Shown in pieces: positions 4,881 through 12,007 of a stretch of DNA of 12,007 nt; the stretch's first letter is position 1, and each line of letters opens with the position of its first letter. Under the pieces are notes generated by a model that worked only from the letters and a program-made list of their open reading frames with translations, had not been told where the DNA came from and did not search any database. Position numbers and translations under genes: made by a program. Origin of the DNA: an uncultured Pedobacter sp. (GTDB taxonomy: Bacteria; Bacteroidota; Bacteroidia; Sphingobacteriales; Sphingobacteriaceae); assembly GCA_946478755.1 (NCBI GenBank), contig CAMLDJ010000163.1, positions 1 through 12,007 on the forward strand, in the 5' to 3' direction.

Positions 4881-5675
4881 ATGGATTATTTGCAAGCCTT
4901 TATTCTGGCTGTAATTGAAGGGTTAACCGAGTTTTTACCCGTCTCCTCAACCGGGCATATGGTGATCGCCAGTTCCTTTATGGGTATCGGGAAGGATGAT
5001 TTTGTGAAATTATTTGAGGTGGCGATTCAACTGGGGGCCATTCTGGCCGTCGTTGTCCTCTACTGGAAAAAATTCTTTGACTTCAGCAAATGGCAGTTCT
5101 ATGTAAAGCTGATCATCGCTGTGATACCAGCGTTATTCTTTGGCTTTCTGCTTAACGATTTTATTGACAATACCCTGGGCAACCCGGTCTTTATTGCCGT
5201 AGTGCTGCTACTTGGAGGGATTGTGCTGTTGTTTATAGACAAGTTGTTTAAAAACCAGACGGTTGACCATGAAAGGGATATCAGTAACTTATCTGCCTTT
5301 AAAATTGGCTGCTTCCAGGTACTTGCTGTTGTTTTCCCTGGCTTAAGCAGAAGCGCTGCCACCATTATTGGCGGCATGCAACAGAAACTAACCAGGCACG
5401 CCGCAGCTGAATTTTCTTTTTTCCTTGCCGTACCTACCATGTGTGCTGCAACCGGATATAAATTACTAAAAGGCCTCCATCTCCTGAACGCAGCGAACAT
5501 TAAGCTATTACTTTTTGGCAACCTGGTTGCCTTCATTGTAGCCATTATCGCCATTAAATCGTTTATTGGCTTTTTATCTAAACACGGATTTCGCATTTTT
5601 GGCTGGTATAGGATCATCATCGGTGTGGTTTTAATTGCCCTCTATTATTCCGGGGTTGAAATGAATGTATTATAA
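4881..5675 (+). CDS. uppP: Undecaprenyl-diphosphatase (bacitracin resistance protein BacA)
   Basis: A 264-residue integral inner-membrane enzyme that removes one phosphate from undecaprenyl diphosphate. It regenerates the lipid carrier for peptidoglycan and other surface polymers; overproduction gives bacitracin resistance. Both family motifs are intact: EGLTEFLPVSSTGH (13-26, with Glu13, Glu17 and His26) and PGLSRSAATIIGG (153-165, with catalytic Arg157). Hydrophobic helices cover most of the chain, and the length matches the usual 260-275 residues. It follows the DUF3098 gene by 8 bases, and its stop overlaps the truB start (TAATG), so it lies in the middle of the operon. Bacteria often also carry PAP2-type phosphatases for this step, so its essentiality cannot be judged here. 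Confidence 0.97.
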   Translation: MDYLQAFILAVIEGLTEFLPVSSTGHMVIASSFMGIGKDDFVKLFEVAIQLGAILAVVVLYWKKFFDFSKWQFYVKLIIAVIPALFFGFLLNDFIDNTLGNPVFIAVVLLLGGIVLLFIDKLFKNQTVDHERDISNLSAFKIGCFQVLAVVFPGLSRSAATIIGGMQQKLTRHAAAEFSFFLAVPTMCAATGYKLLKGLHLLNAANIKLLLFGNLVAFIVAIIAIKSFIGFLSKHGFRIFGWYRIIIGVVLIALYYSGVEMNVL

Positions 5676-6400
5676 TGGCCGACCAACAACAAGAACCTCT
5701 AAAGAACAAAGTGTTTCCTGAATTTAATTTTGCTGAGGGAGAATTATTGCTGATCAACAAGCCCTATAAATGGACCAGTTTCGATGTGGTAGGAAAGATC
5801 AGGAACTCCTTAAAACCCTTGAAATTGAAGGTTGGCCATGCCGGGACTTTAGATCCACTGGCTACCGGGCTCCTCATCATCTGCACAGGGAAATTAACCA
5901 AACAGATCGACACCTTTCAGGCACAAGAAAAAGAATATACAGGCACAATGATCCTGGGTGCTACTACTCCCTCTTTTGATATGGAGACTGTAGTTGACCA
6001 GGAATACCCCCTAGATGGACTTACTGAGGAAGCTATTTACGGTGCTGCTGCGCCTTTTAGAGGTGATATACAGCAATACCCTCCTGCGCATTCAGCGGTA
6101 AAAATAAATGGCGAACGTCTTTATGTAAAGGCCCGTCGCGGCGAAGAAACAGAGCTGCGTTTGCGCAATGTTACGGTATCCGTTTTTGAAATTACACGGA
6201 TAGATTTGCCGGAAGTAGATTTTAGAATCGTATGCAGTAAAGGAACTTACATCAGATCCCTGGTTTCAGATTTTGGTAAACAGTTGAACAATGGTGCTTA
6301 TCTGTCGAAACTGGTGCGTACCAGAAGCGGTGACTTTTTATTGGAAAATGCTTTTGAAGTAAAGGATCTGGTTGATTACCTTAGAGAGAAAAAAACATAG
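5675..6400 (+). CDS. truB: tRNA pseudouridine(55) synthase TruB
   Basis: A 241-residue cytosolic enzyme that isomerises uridine 55 in the T-loop of tRNAs to pseudouridine, and also acts as a tRNA chaperone. The catalytic motif is GHAGTLDPLATGLL (54-67) with nucleophile Asp60. Further family blocks are EKEYTG (85-90), QQYPPAHSAVKINGERLYVK (133-152), CSKGTYIRSL (187-196) and LVRTRSGDF (213-221). At 241 residues it is shorter than E. coli TruB and lacks the full C-terminal PUA domain, as is common in this phylum. The ATG overlaps the uppP stop, so the two are probably translationally coupled; the first 20 residues are a polar extension before the core begins at GELLLINKP. Confidence 0.96.
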   Translation: MADQQQEPLKNKVFPEFNFAEGELLLINKPYKWTSFDVVGKIRNSLKPLKLKVGHAGTLDPLATGLLIICTGKLTKQIDTFQAQEKEYTGTMILGATTPSFDMETVVDQEYPLDGLTEEAIYGAAAPFRGDIQQYPPAHSAVKINGERLYVKARRGEETELRLRNVTVSVFEITRIDLPEVDFRIVCSKGTYIRSLVSDFGKQLNNGAYLSKLVRTRSGDFLLENAFEVKDLVDYLREKKT

Positions 6401-6402
6401 GT

Positions 6403-7266
6403 ATGCGTGGTCACTCGAAATCAACAAAGTTAAACTTCGCAAAAAACATGTTCCTAATCGCATGTGGTATTGTTTCTGCATGTTTCGGACTGAAAAGTTT
6501 CTTGCTGCCCAGCGGTTTTATTGATGGTGGAGTAACCGGTATATCACTTTTAATCAGCAACATTACCGGGCTAAGACTTTCTTATCTGATTATCCTGATT
6601 AACATCCCTTTTGTTGTTTTAGGATACAGACAGATCGGTAAAATCTTTGCGGTTAAAACTTCCATAGCCATAGCCATCCTGGCCCTGTTACTCTTTATAG
6701 CTCCTTTTAAACCGATTACCCATGACCCTTTACTGATCGCCTTTTTTGGCGGACTGTTTTTAGGCGGGGGAATTGGCTTAGCCATGAGAGGGGGCTGTGT
6801 GATTGACGGCACAGAGGTATTGGCCCTATACATCAGTAAGAACAGTACACTGACGGTAGGCAACATTATCCTCATTCTAAACATTGTGATTTTTTCGTTC
6901 GCAGCAATACTATTGAGTATTGACACCGCTCTCTATGCGATCCTGACCTACCTTTCTGCATCTAATACCGTTGATTATATCGTGAATGGTATCGAACAAT
7001 ATACCGGTGTTACGGTGATCTCTGTGAAAAATGTCCAGATTAAAAAATTCATTATTAACCAGATGAAAAGGGGGGTAACCATTTATAAGGGTGAAGGTGG
7101 TTACGGTGAACAAAAAGACATCGATATTCTATATACTGTTGTAACAAAACTGGAAATGGGCAAGCTCCAGACCGCAATACGGCAAATTGATCCGGACGCA
7201 TTTGTTATACAGCAGCAAATTGCTGATATAAAGGGAGGTGTGGTAAAGCGCCAGGCCTTACATTAA
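6403..7266 (+). CDS. YitT-family membrane protein with C-terminal DUF2179 domain
   Basis: A 287-residue inner-membrane protein of the YitT family. It has about five or six hydrophobic helices in the first 190 residues, with glycine-rich blocks typical of the family: SGFIDGGVTGISLL (37-50), GGLFLGGGIGLAMRGGCVI (116-134) and DGTEVLA (135-141). The C-terminal soluble domain (about 200-280) matches DUF2179 and includes RGVTIYKGEGGYG (213-225). The family is widespread and its substrate is not established; DUF2179 resembles small-ligand-binding domains of the PII type. It begins two bases after the truB stop and ends four bases before ribF, so it is clearly within the operon. An alternative start at Met16 would remove a short polar leader; the first ATG is kept for its close fit to the operon spacing. 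Confidence 0.9.
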   Translation: MRGHSKSTKLNFAKNMFLIACGIVSACFGLKSFLLPSGFIDGGVTGISLLISNITGLRLSYLIILINIPFVVLGYRQIGKIFAVKTSIAIAILALLLFIAPFKPITHDPLLIAFFGGLFLGGGIGLAMRGGCVIDGTEVLALYISKNSTLTVGNIILILNIVIFSFAAILLSIDTALYAILTYLSASNTVDYIVNGIEQYTGVTVISVKNVQIKKFIINQMKRGVTIYKGEGGYGEQKDIDILYTVVTKLEMGKLQTAIRQIDPDAFVIQQQIADIKGGVVKRQALH

Positions 7267-7270
7267 TTTT

Positions 7271-8200
7271 ATGAAGATATACAATCATTTTTCTGAATTT
7301 AAAAGATTAAATAATGCAGTTGCAACCATTGGCACGTTCGACGGCGTACATTATGGTCATCAGAAAATCATTAGAAGACTGTGTGAGCTGGCCAGATCAA
7401 CCGGTGGTGAAAGTGTGATCCTTACCTTCTTTCCTCACCCAAGGTTAATTATAGATCCGGAGAACCAGGACCTGAAGATGATCAATACAATTGAAGAAAA
7501 AGCCAGGATACTGGCGGGCCTCGGTGTAGATCATTTGATCATTACCCCTTTTACCCGCGATTTCTCTAACCTGAGTCCGACTGAATATATTGAGGACATT
7601 CTGGTGGAGACCATTGGCATTAAAAATTTAATAGTCGGTTATGACCATCGCTTTGGCAAGAACAGGGCGGGCGGTATGCCGGAACTGGAAGCAGGTGCTA
7701 AAACTTATGGTTACAAAATTGAAGTGATCCCCGAACAGGATATTAATGATGTTTCGGTAAGCTCAACGAAGATTCGTAATGCCCTGTTAAATGGCCAGGT
7801 CGCGCTTGCTGCCGAGTACCTGGGTTATCATTTTTCCTTATACGGGAGGGTGATTAAAGGGGATAAGATCGGCAGAACAATAGGCTTCCCTACAGCCAAT
7901 ATATTTATTGAAGAAACTTATAAACTGATCCCGTCTGACGGCATTTATGCAGTAACGGTTGATATGTCGGGCCAGTCGTTTAAAGGAATGGCCTACATTG
8001 GCCAAAGACCTACAATCAACGGTATGACCAGGAATATTGAAGTGAATATTTTTGATTTCAACCAGGAAATTTACGGTCAGAACATCACCATGACCTTCCT
8101 TGAATTTTTAAGACACGATGTTAAATTCGCCGGATTAGAAGCGCTGAAATTACAGCTCCAAAAAGATAAAGAAGCCACTTTAGCTTACTTCAACAGATAA
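7271..8200 (+). CDS. ribF: Bifunctional riboflavin kinase / FAD synthetase
   Basis: A 309-residue cytosolic enzyme that phosphorylates riboflavin to FMN and adenylates FMN to FAD. The N-terminal adenylyltransferase domain (about 15-170) carries the nucleotidyltransferase motif GTFDGVHYGH (21-30) and the second motif SSTKIRNAL (164-172). The C-terminal flavokinase domain (about 185-305) has YGRVIKGDKIGRTIGFPTAN (191-210), with the GFPTAN nucleotide site. RPTIN (246-250) follows, and Glu257 in RNIEVNIFDF is in the place of the catalytic base. Both domains are complete and the length is standard. It is the last gene of the cluster, four bases after the YitT gene. No clear terminator was found in the 25 bases before the convergent LysE gene. 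Confidence 0.97.
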   Translation: MKIYNHFSEFKRLNNAVATIGTFDGVHYGHQKIIRRLCELARSTGGESVILTFFPHPRLIIDPENQDLKMINTIEEKARILAGLGVDHLIITPFTRDFSNLSPTEYIEDILVETIGIKNLIVGYDHRFGKNRAGGMPELEAGAKTYGYKIEVIPEQDINDVSVSSTKIRNALLNGQVALAAEYLGYHFSLYGRVIKGDKIGRTIGFPTANIFIEETYKLIPSDGIYAVTVDMSGQSFKGMAYIGQRPTINGMTRNIEVNIFDFNQEIYGQNITMTFLEFLRHDVKFAGLEALKLQLQKDKEATLAYFNR

Positions 8201-8225
8201 TTCTCACAACTTTTATAATCGGCTT

Positions 8226-8846
8226 TTATTTGATCCAGTGGATATAAGTGAGTTTTCCGACATGGTAGGCTGATAGTGCAAAGAAAAGCATGGCAATACT
8301 TTTGCTGATCACATAACTACTTAAGGCAAACTTTTCCTGTATATACTGTGCAAAGCGCGCAAATCCATATAAAGCCAGTGCAGCGCCAATACCTGAGCCG
8401 ATACTAAAAACGGAAAGAGAAAGGTAACCGATATCAATCCATTCATGAGAAATGAGATAGGTTCCTATAAATAGCCAGTAAGGAATCTGCATCGGATTGA
8501 TCACTCCTAAAAGCAATCCATACCGGATGCTATCCTTTTTGGAATAATCTGCTTTGGGCATTTCCTTTCTTGATTTCCAGGTCAACACCCCCAAAATACC
8601 AAACATCAGCACCATAACTACATCTATCGTATTTTCAAGATTGATTTCGCTGGATAACCACTGGACAAAACGCATAACACCAAAGGTGAACAGCACTTCG
8701 ACGACAGAGAAGGCCGTAATGAAATACAATGCCTGCCGGATGCCCCTTGTAATTGTAATCTGAACTACAGTCAGGTTGATGTTACCCGGAGGGATGTAGC
8801 CTAACATGTTTACGACAATGCCAAGAAAGAGGGTTAAAAAAAGCAT
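8226..8846 (-). CDS. LysE-family transporter
   Basis: A 206-residue inner-membrane protein of the LysE/RhtB superfamily, whose characterised members export amino acids or related small molecules. It has about six hydrophobic helices: roughly 2-18, 38-61, 73-91, 109-133, 138-163 and 180-201. The conserved PPGNINL (19-25) replaces the PGP motif near the end of helix 1, and INPMQIPYW (116-124) corresponds to the NP motif of the family. The substrate cannot be predicted. The gene lies 46 bases downstream of uvrA on the same strand and may be co-transcribed with it. It converges on ribF with a 25-base gap. It is shorter than the E. coli members by only a few residues and looks intact. Confidence 0.82.
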   Translation of the reverse strand: MLFLTLFLGIVVNMLGYIPPGNINLTVVQITITRGIRQALYFITAFSVVEVLFTFGVMRFVQWLSSEINLENTIDVVMVLMFGILGVLTWKSRKEMPKADYSKKDSIRYGLLLGVINPMQIPYWLFIGTYLISHEWIDIGYLSLSVFSIGSGIGAALALYGFARFAQYIQEKFALSSYVISKSIAMLFFALSAYHVGKLTYIHWIK

Positions 8847-8892
8847 GCGCGAAGATACAATGATTTAATAGATTTTTCAGGAAGGATTAAAT

Positions 8893-11700
8893 TCATGCAG
8901 GCTTCAGGTGCTTCTTTAAATATTTAGCGGTGTAAGATGCTTTTATGGCTAAAAGATCTTCAGGAATGCCCTCAAAAACCACATCCCCCCCTTTATCGCC
9001 ACCTTCGGGACCAATATCGATCACCCAATCTGCTGATTTGATCATGTCCATATTATGCTCTATCACCAGGATGGAATTGCCCTGTTCTATTAAGGTATTT
9101 AATGCGATCAACAGCTTTTTAATATCATGAAAATGGAGTCCGGTTGTGGGCTCATCAAAAATGAACATTGTTTTATTGGCGTTATTTCCCTTGATCAGAA
9201 AAGAGGCCAACTTAATGCGCTGTGCTTCACCCCCGGATAAGGTATTGGACGACTGCCCTAAATGTACATAGCCCAGACCGACATCAACAAGTGGCTGAAG
9301 TTTCGCTATGATTTTAGGTTCATTGCTAAAGAATGCTACGGCCTCTTCAATGGTTAGATCCAGTATGTCAGCTACGTTTTTATCCTGGTAAGTTACATCC
9401 AGCACCTGCTGTTTAAATCTTCTTCCGCCACAAGTTTCGCAAGGCAGGTAAATATCAGCCATAAACTGCATCTCGATCTTAACCTCTCCCTCACCCTGAC
9501 AAACATCACAACGCCCGCCTTCTACGTTAAAAGAGAATGCTGCAGGTTTTAATCCGGCTGCCTTTGAAGCGGGCAGGCCCGAAAATAAGGCACGAACATC
9601 ATCCCAGGCTTTTACATAGGTAACCGGGTTAGACCTGGATGACCTCCCGATAGGGTTTTGATCTACCATCTCCACCTGGCTCACCAAGTCATAATTACCA
9701 TATATGCCATCGTAAGCACCGGTTTGTTCACCCGAATAATTGCCTATTGCTTTTTGTAAGGCAGGATAAAAAATCTTTTTAATCAGACTGGTTTTGCCTG
9801 ATCCCGACACACCACTAACAACCGTAAATACCCCCAGCGGAATTTTTACATCTATATTCTTCAGGTTATTTTCTCTTGCCCCTTTAATTAACACATGGTC
9901 TTTCCAGGCCCTCCGCTTCCCGGGTACCGCAATTTTCTCTGAACCGGAAAGATAACGGCCGGTTAAGCTGCGTTTATCTTTGATGATCTCCTTATAGGTA
10001 CCGCTGAATACGAGATTGCCTCCATGTGTTCCGGCTTCGGGACCGATATCAATAATGTGATCGGCCGCCTTCATCATTTCTTCTTCATGTTCTACGACCA
10101 GCACTGTATTTCCAACATTTCTAAGCGACTGAAGTACTTCTATCAGCTTATTGGTGTCTCGTGGGTGCAGACCAATGCTTGGCTCATCTAAAACGTAGAT
10201 AGATCCCACCAGACTACTCCCTAAAGAGGTGGCCAGGTTTATCCGCTGGGACTCTCCGCCTGATAGCGTATTTGAAAGCCTGTTCAACGTCAAATAGCCA
10301 AGGCCCACATTATTCAGATAAAGCACCCTATTTATGATCTCGGACAGTAACCGTTTCGCTATTTTTTGCTCCGTTGCGGAGAGTTTCAGATTTTCAAAGA
10401 AGTCGAGGATGGTTGCCAATGGCATCAGCACCACATCCATAATTGATTTGTTTGCAATTTTTACATAGGATGCGTCTTTGCGCAACCTCGATCCCTTACA
10501 ATCCGGACAGATGGTTTTTCCTCTGTACCGGGAGAGCATCACGCGGTATTGTATTTTGTACGTCTGCTGTTCCAGTTCCTTAAAGAAATCATCTAAGCCA
10601 CCAAAATATTTATTGCCAGTCCAGATTAATTTCTGCTCTTTTTCGGTGAGCTCACTATAGGGACGATGAATTGGGAAATCGAATTTATCCGCGTTATGCA
10701 CCAGTTTGTTCAACCAGTCCCGCATCTTTTCGCCTCTCCATGGCGCAACTGCATTGTCATATATGCTTTTACTTTTATCAGGGATGACCAGATCTTCGTC
10801 GATGCCGATCACACTTCCGTAGCCCTCACATCTTTTACACGCTCCGTACGGGTTGTTAAAGCTAAAAAAATTGGGTGTTGGTTCTTCAAAACGGATACCA
10901 TCCAGTTCGAACCGATCACAAAAATGAGTTAATTTACCAGCATGATCGACGTAGCAGTCGCCCTTCCCCTCAAAAAATGCAGTTTGTACAGAATCCGCAA
11001 TACGGCTCAAGGTCTCGTCGTCATTGTGCACCACAATCCTGTCAATCAATATGTTAACCGTATGTTCATCCTTGAGCTCAAAATCTTTAAAGTCCTTATC
11101 TTCAAGAATATCCTCAATTTTATGGATCTTCTCTTTATAGGATACCCGAAGAAAACCTTTTTGCAGAAGAACGGCCAGTTCCTCTTTTAACGACCTGTTA
11201 TTGTGGGGAAATAAAGGACAGAAAATGGTAATCACACTTTCCTCTCCCAAGGCAGCGATGTAATCTACCACAGTGGTTACCGTATCTTTTTTTACAACTT
11301 TACCAGATTCCGGGGAATAGGTTTTCCCGATTCGGGAGAAGAGTAATTTCAGATAATCATAGATCTCGGTCGAAGTGCCTACGGTAGAGCGTGGATTTGA
11401 TGTGATGACTTTCTGCTCAATGGCAATTGCCGGCGCAATTCCTTTGATGTAATCCACATCCGGTTTATTCATACGGCCCATGAACTGGCGGGCGTAGGAC
11501 GACAAGCTTTCCACATAACGTCGCTGGCCTTCGGCATATAAGGTATCAAAAGCCAGGGATGACTTTCCGGAGCCTGACATTCCGGTAATCACCACGAGTT
11601 TATTTTTAGGTATCGCTACATCTATATTCTTTAGGTTATGAACTCTGGCACCCTTTATGATTATATTTTTATGTGGATCTTTATCGATTTCGTTACTCAT
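8893..11700 (-). CDS. uvrA: Excinuclease ABC subunit A
   Basis: A 935-residue tandem ABC ATPase, the damage-recognition subunit of nucleotide excision repair; it loads UvrB at lesions. The first module has Walker [10 protein letters not shown] (40-48), the UvrB-binding insert (about 130-250), signature LSGGESQ (479-485) and Walker B IYVLDEPS (501-508). The second has GVSGSGKTS (630-638), the DNA-contacting zinc finger CDVC-x19-CETC (Cys731, 734, 754, 757), signature LSGGEAQ (821-827) and Walker B MFIFDEPT. The UvrB-binding domain makes it UvrA1-like, not the shorter UvrA2. In the first zinc module, the pair Cys288/Cys291 is present but the earlier CxxC is replaced by FCDRFELDG (260-268) with one cysteine; this seems common in the phylum. 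Another pair, CPDC, is at 398-401. No SOS box can be assigned. Confidence 0.98.
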   Translation of the reverse strand: MSNEIDKDPHKNIIIKGARVHNLKNIDVAIPKNKLVVITGMSGSGKSSLAFDTLYAEGQRRYVESLSSYARQFMGRMNKPDVDYIKGIAPAIAIEQKVITSNPRSTVGTSTEIYDYLKLLFSRIGKTYSPESGKVVKKDTVTTVVDYIAALGEESVITIFCPLFPHNNRSLKEELAVLLQKGFLRVSYKEKIHKIEDILEDKDFKDFELKDEHTVNILIDRIVVHNDDETLSRIADSVQTAFFEGKGDCYVDHAGKLTHFCDRFELDGIRFEEPTPNFFSFNNPYGACKRCEGYGSVIGIDEDLVIPDKSKSIYDNAVAPWRGEKMRDWLNKLVHNADKFDFPIHRPYSELTEKEQKLIWTGNKYFGGLDDFFKELEQQTYKIQYRVMLSRYRGKTICPDCKGSRLRKDASYVKIANKSIMDVVLMPLATILDFFENLKLSATEQKIAKRLLSEIINRVLYLNNVGLGYLTLNRLSNTLSGGESQRINLATSLGSSLVGSIYVLDEPSIGLHPRDTNKLIEVLQSLRNVGNTVLVVEHEEEMMKAADHIIDIGPEAGTHGGNLVFSGTYKEIIKDKRSLTGRYLSGSEKIAVPGKRRAWKDHVLIKGARENNLKNIDVKIPLGVFTVVSGVSGSGKTSLIKKIFYPALQKAIGNYSGEQTGAYDGIYGNYDLVSQVEMVDQNPIGRSSRSNPVTYVKAWDDVRALFSGLPASKAAGLKPAAFSFNVEGGRCDVCQGEGEVKIEMQFMADIYLPCETCGGRRFKQQVLDVTYQDKNVADILDLTIEEAVAFFSNEPKIIAKLQPLVDVGLGYVHLGQSSNTLSGGEAQRIKLASFLIKGNNANKTMFIFDEPTTGLHFHDIKKLLIALNTLIEQGNSILVIEHNMDMIKSADWVIDIGPEGGDKGGDVVFEGIPEDLLAIKASYTAKYLKKHLKPA

Positions 11701-11885
11701 TGATTTCTTGCTAGAATAGTGCTAATATAACCTAAATTACACGATTTCGGTTTTTTAAGTAGCTGCAAAAATAAGGGTATCAAACCACTTTTAATTTTTT
11801 TTAACACTTTTTATATGGTTTTTTCATAAAAAAATGGTTCTTTTGGAATGTCAATTCATAAATCAAACCACTAACTAACAAACTA

Positions 11886-11968
11886 ATAGGAGAAACTCAT
11901 ATAGAAGAAAACGTCTACTAAGTATTTTTTTAGCAAACAGCAAGGGATTTTAGTAAGGATACTCCTAT
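11886..11968 (+). promoter_or_regulatory. Complementary elements around the sigma-factor ribosome site and start
   Basis: ATAGGAG (11886-11892) is a perfect complement of CTCCTAT (11962-11968), which covers the bases just before the start codon and its first two bases. Independently, AGGA of the ribosome site (11956-11959) can pair with TCCT (11963-11966) across a three-base loop. Either pairing would hide the translation start. The upstream ATAGGAG itself looks like a strong ribosome site but no ATG follows it. The stems are short and could be chance. Confidence 0.35.
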
Positions 11969-12007
11969 GAAATTACAACAAACTAGTGATCAGGAATTGA
12001 TCAAGTT
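11967..12007 (+). CDS. Start of a probable ECF sigma factor gene (runs off the window)
   Basis: Only 13 codons are visible: MKLQQTSDQELIK. This resembles the opening of the Sphingobacteriaceae ECF sigma-70 factors I know, where a phrase like SDQELI precedes the first region 2 helix. A ribosome site AAGGA (11955-11959) lies 7 bases before the ATG, which supports the start. The gene is divergent from uvrA with 266 bases between. The assignment rests on 13 residues and context, so it is provisional. Confidence 0.6.
   Translation, partial: MKLQQTSDQELIK

Noticed and set aside
5099..5620. A 173-codon minus-strand ORF inside uppP
   Set aside because: It is antisense to uppP, whose catalytic motifs are intact; no independent support.
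10666..11190. Several plus-strand ORFs of 60-88 codons inside uvrA
   Set aside because: They are antisense to uvrA and overlap each other; no family resemblance or ribosome sites.

Overview
The window looks like a core chromosomal segment of a member of the Bacteroidota, most likely Sphingobacteriaceae (Pedobacter or a close relative). The clues are moderate AT richness, promoter-like TTTG / TAnnTTTG elements instead of TTGACA / TATAAT, few strong Shine-Dalgarno sequences, the ftsX-DUF3098-uppP-truB gene order, a UvrA with the Bacteroidota-like variant of its first zinc module, and a lipoprotein whose cysteine is followed by QKDEE. The genus is inference; no 16S or other marker is present.

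Layout. Bases 1-442 (-) hold the 5' end of leuS. Bases 443-837 are a gene-free stretch with several AT-rich inverted repeats and, just before 838, a structured leader. Bases 838-1161 (+) are a SymE-like toxin gene split by one in-frame TGA. Bases 1162-1601 are gene-free and carry a head-to-head array of 11-bp repeats that can fold into a 20-bp hairpin. Bases 1602-2855 (-) encode a CLC-family anion transporter of the probable fluoride/proton type. Bases 2973-3380 (-) encode a small lipocalin-like lipoprotein with its own terminator. Bases 3381-3769 are gene-free and hold a 23-bp direct repeat flanking a hairpin.

A compact plus-strand cluster follows at 3770-8200: ftsX, a DUF3098 membrane protein, uppP, truB, a YitT-family membrane protein and ribF. 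Gaps are 8 bp or less and there are two TAATG stop/start overlaps, so it is very probably one operon. It joins cell-envelope functions (division-linked FtsX, recycling of the undecaprenyl carrier) to housekeeping functions (tRNA pseudouridine 55, FMN/FAD synthesis). Convergent to it on the minus strand are uvrA (11700-8893) and, 46 bp downstream, a LysE-type exporter (8846-8226). The window ends in the first 13 codons of what is probably an ECF sigma factor gene (11967 onward, +).

Most of the window is ordinary core genome. The points worth a second look are the interrupted SymE-like gene with its structured leader, the 11-bp repeat array, the repeats before ftsX, and the possible hairpins over the sigma-factor start. 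No CRISPR array, insertion sequence, tRNA or rRNA was seen, and nothing looks like a complete new defence system.
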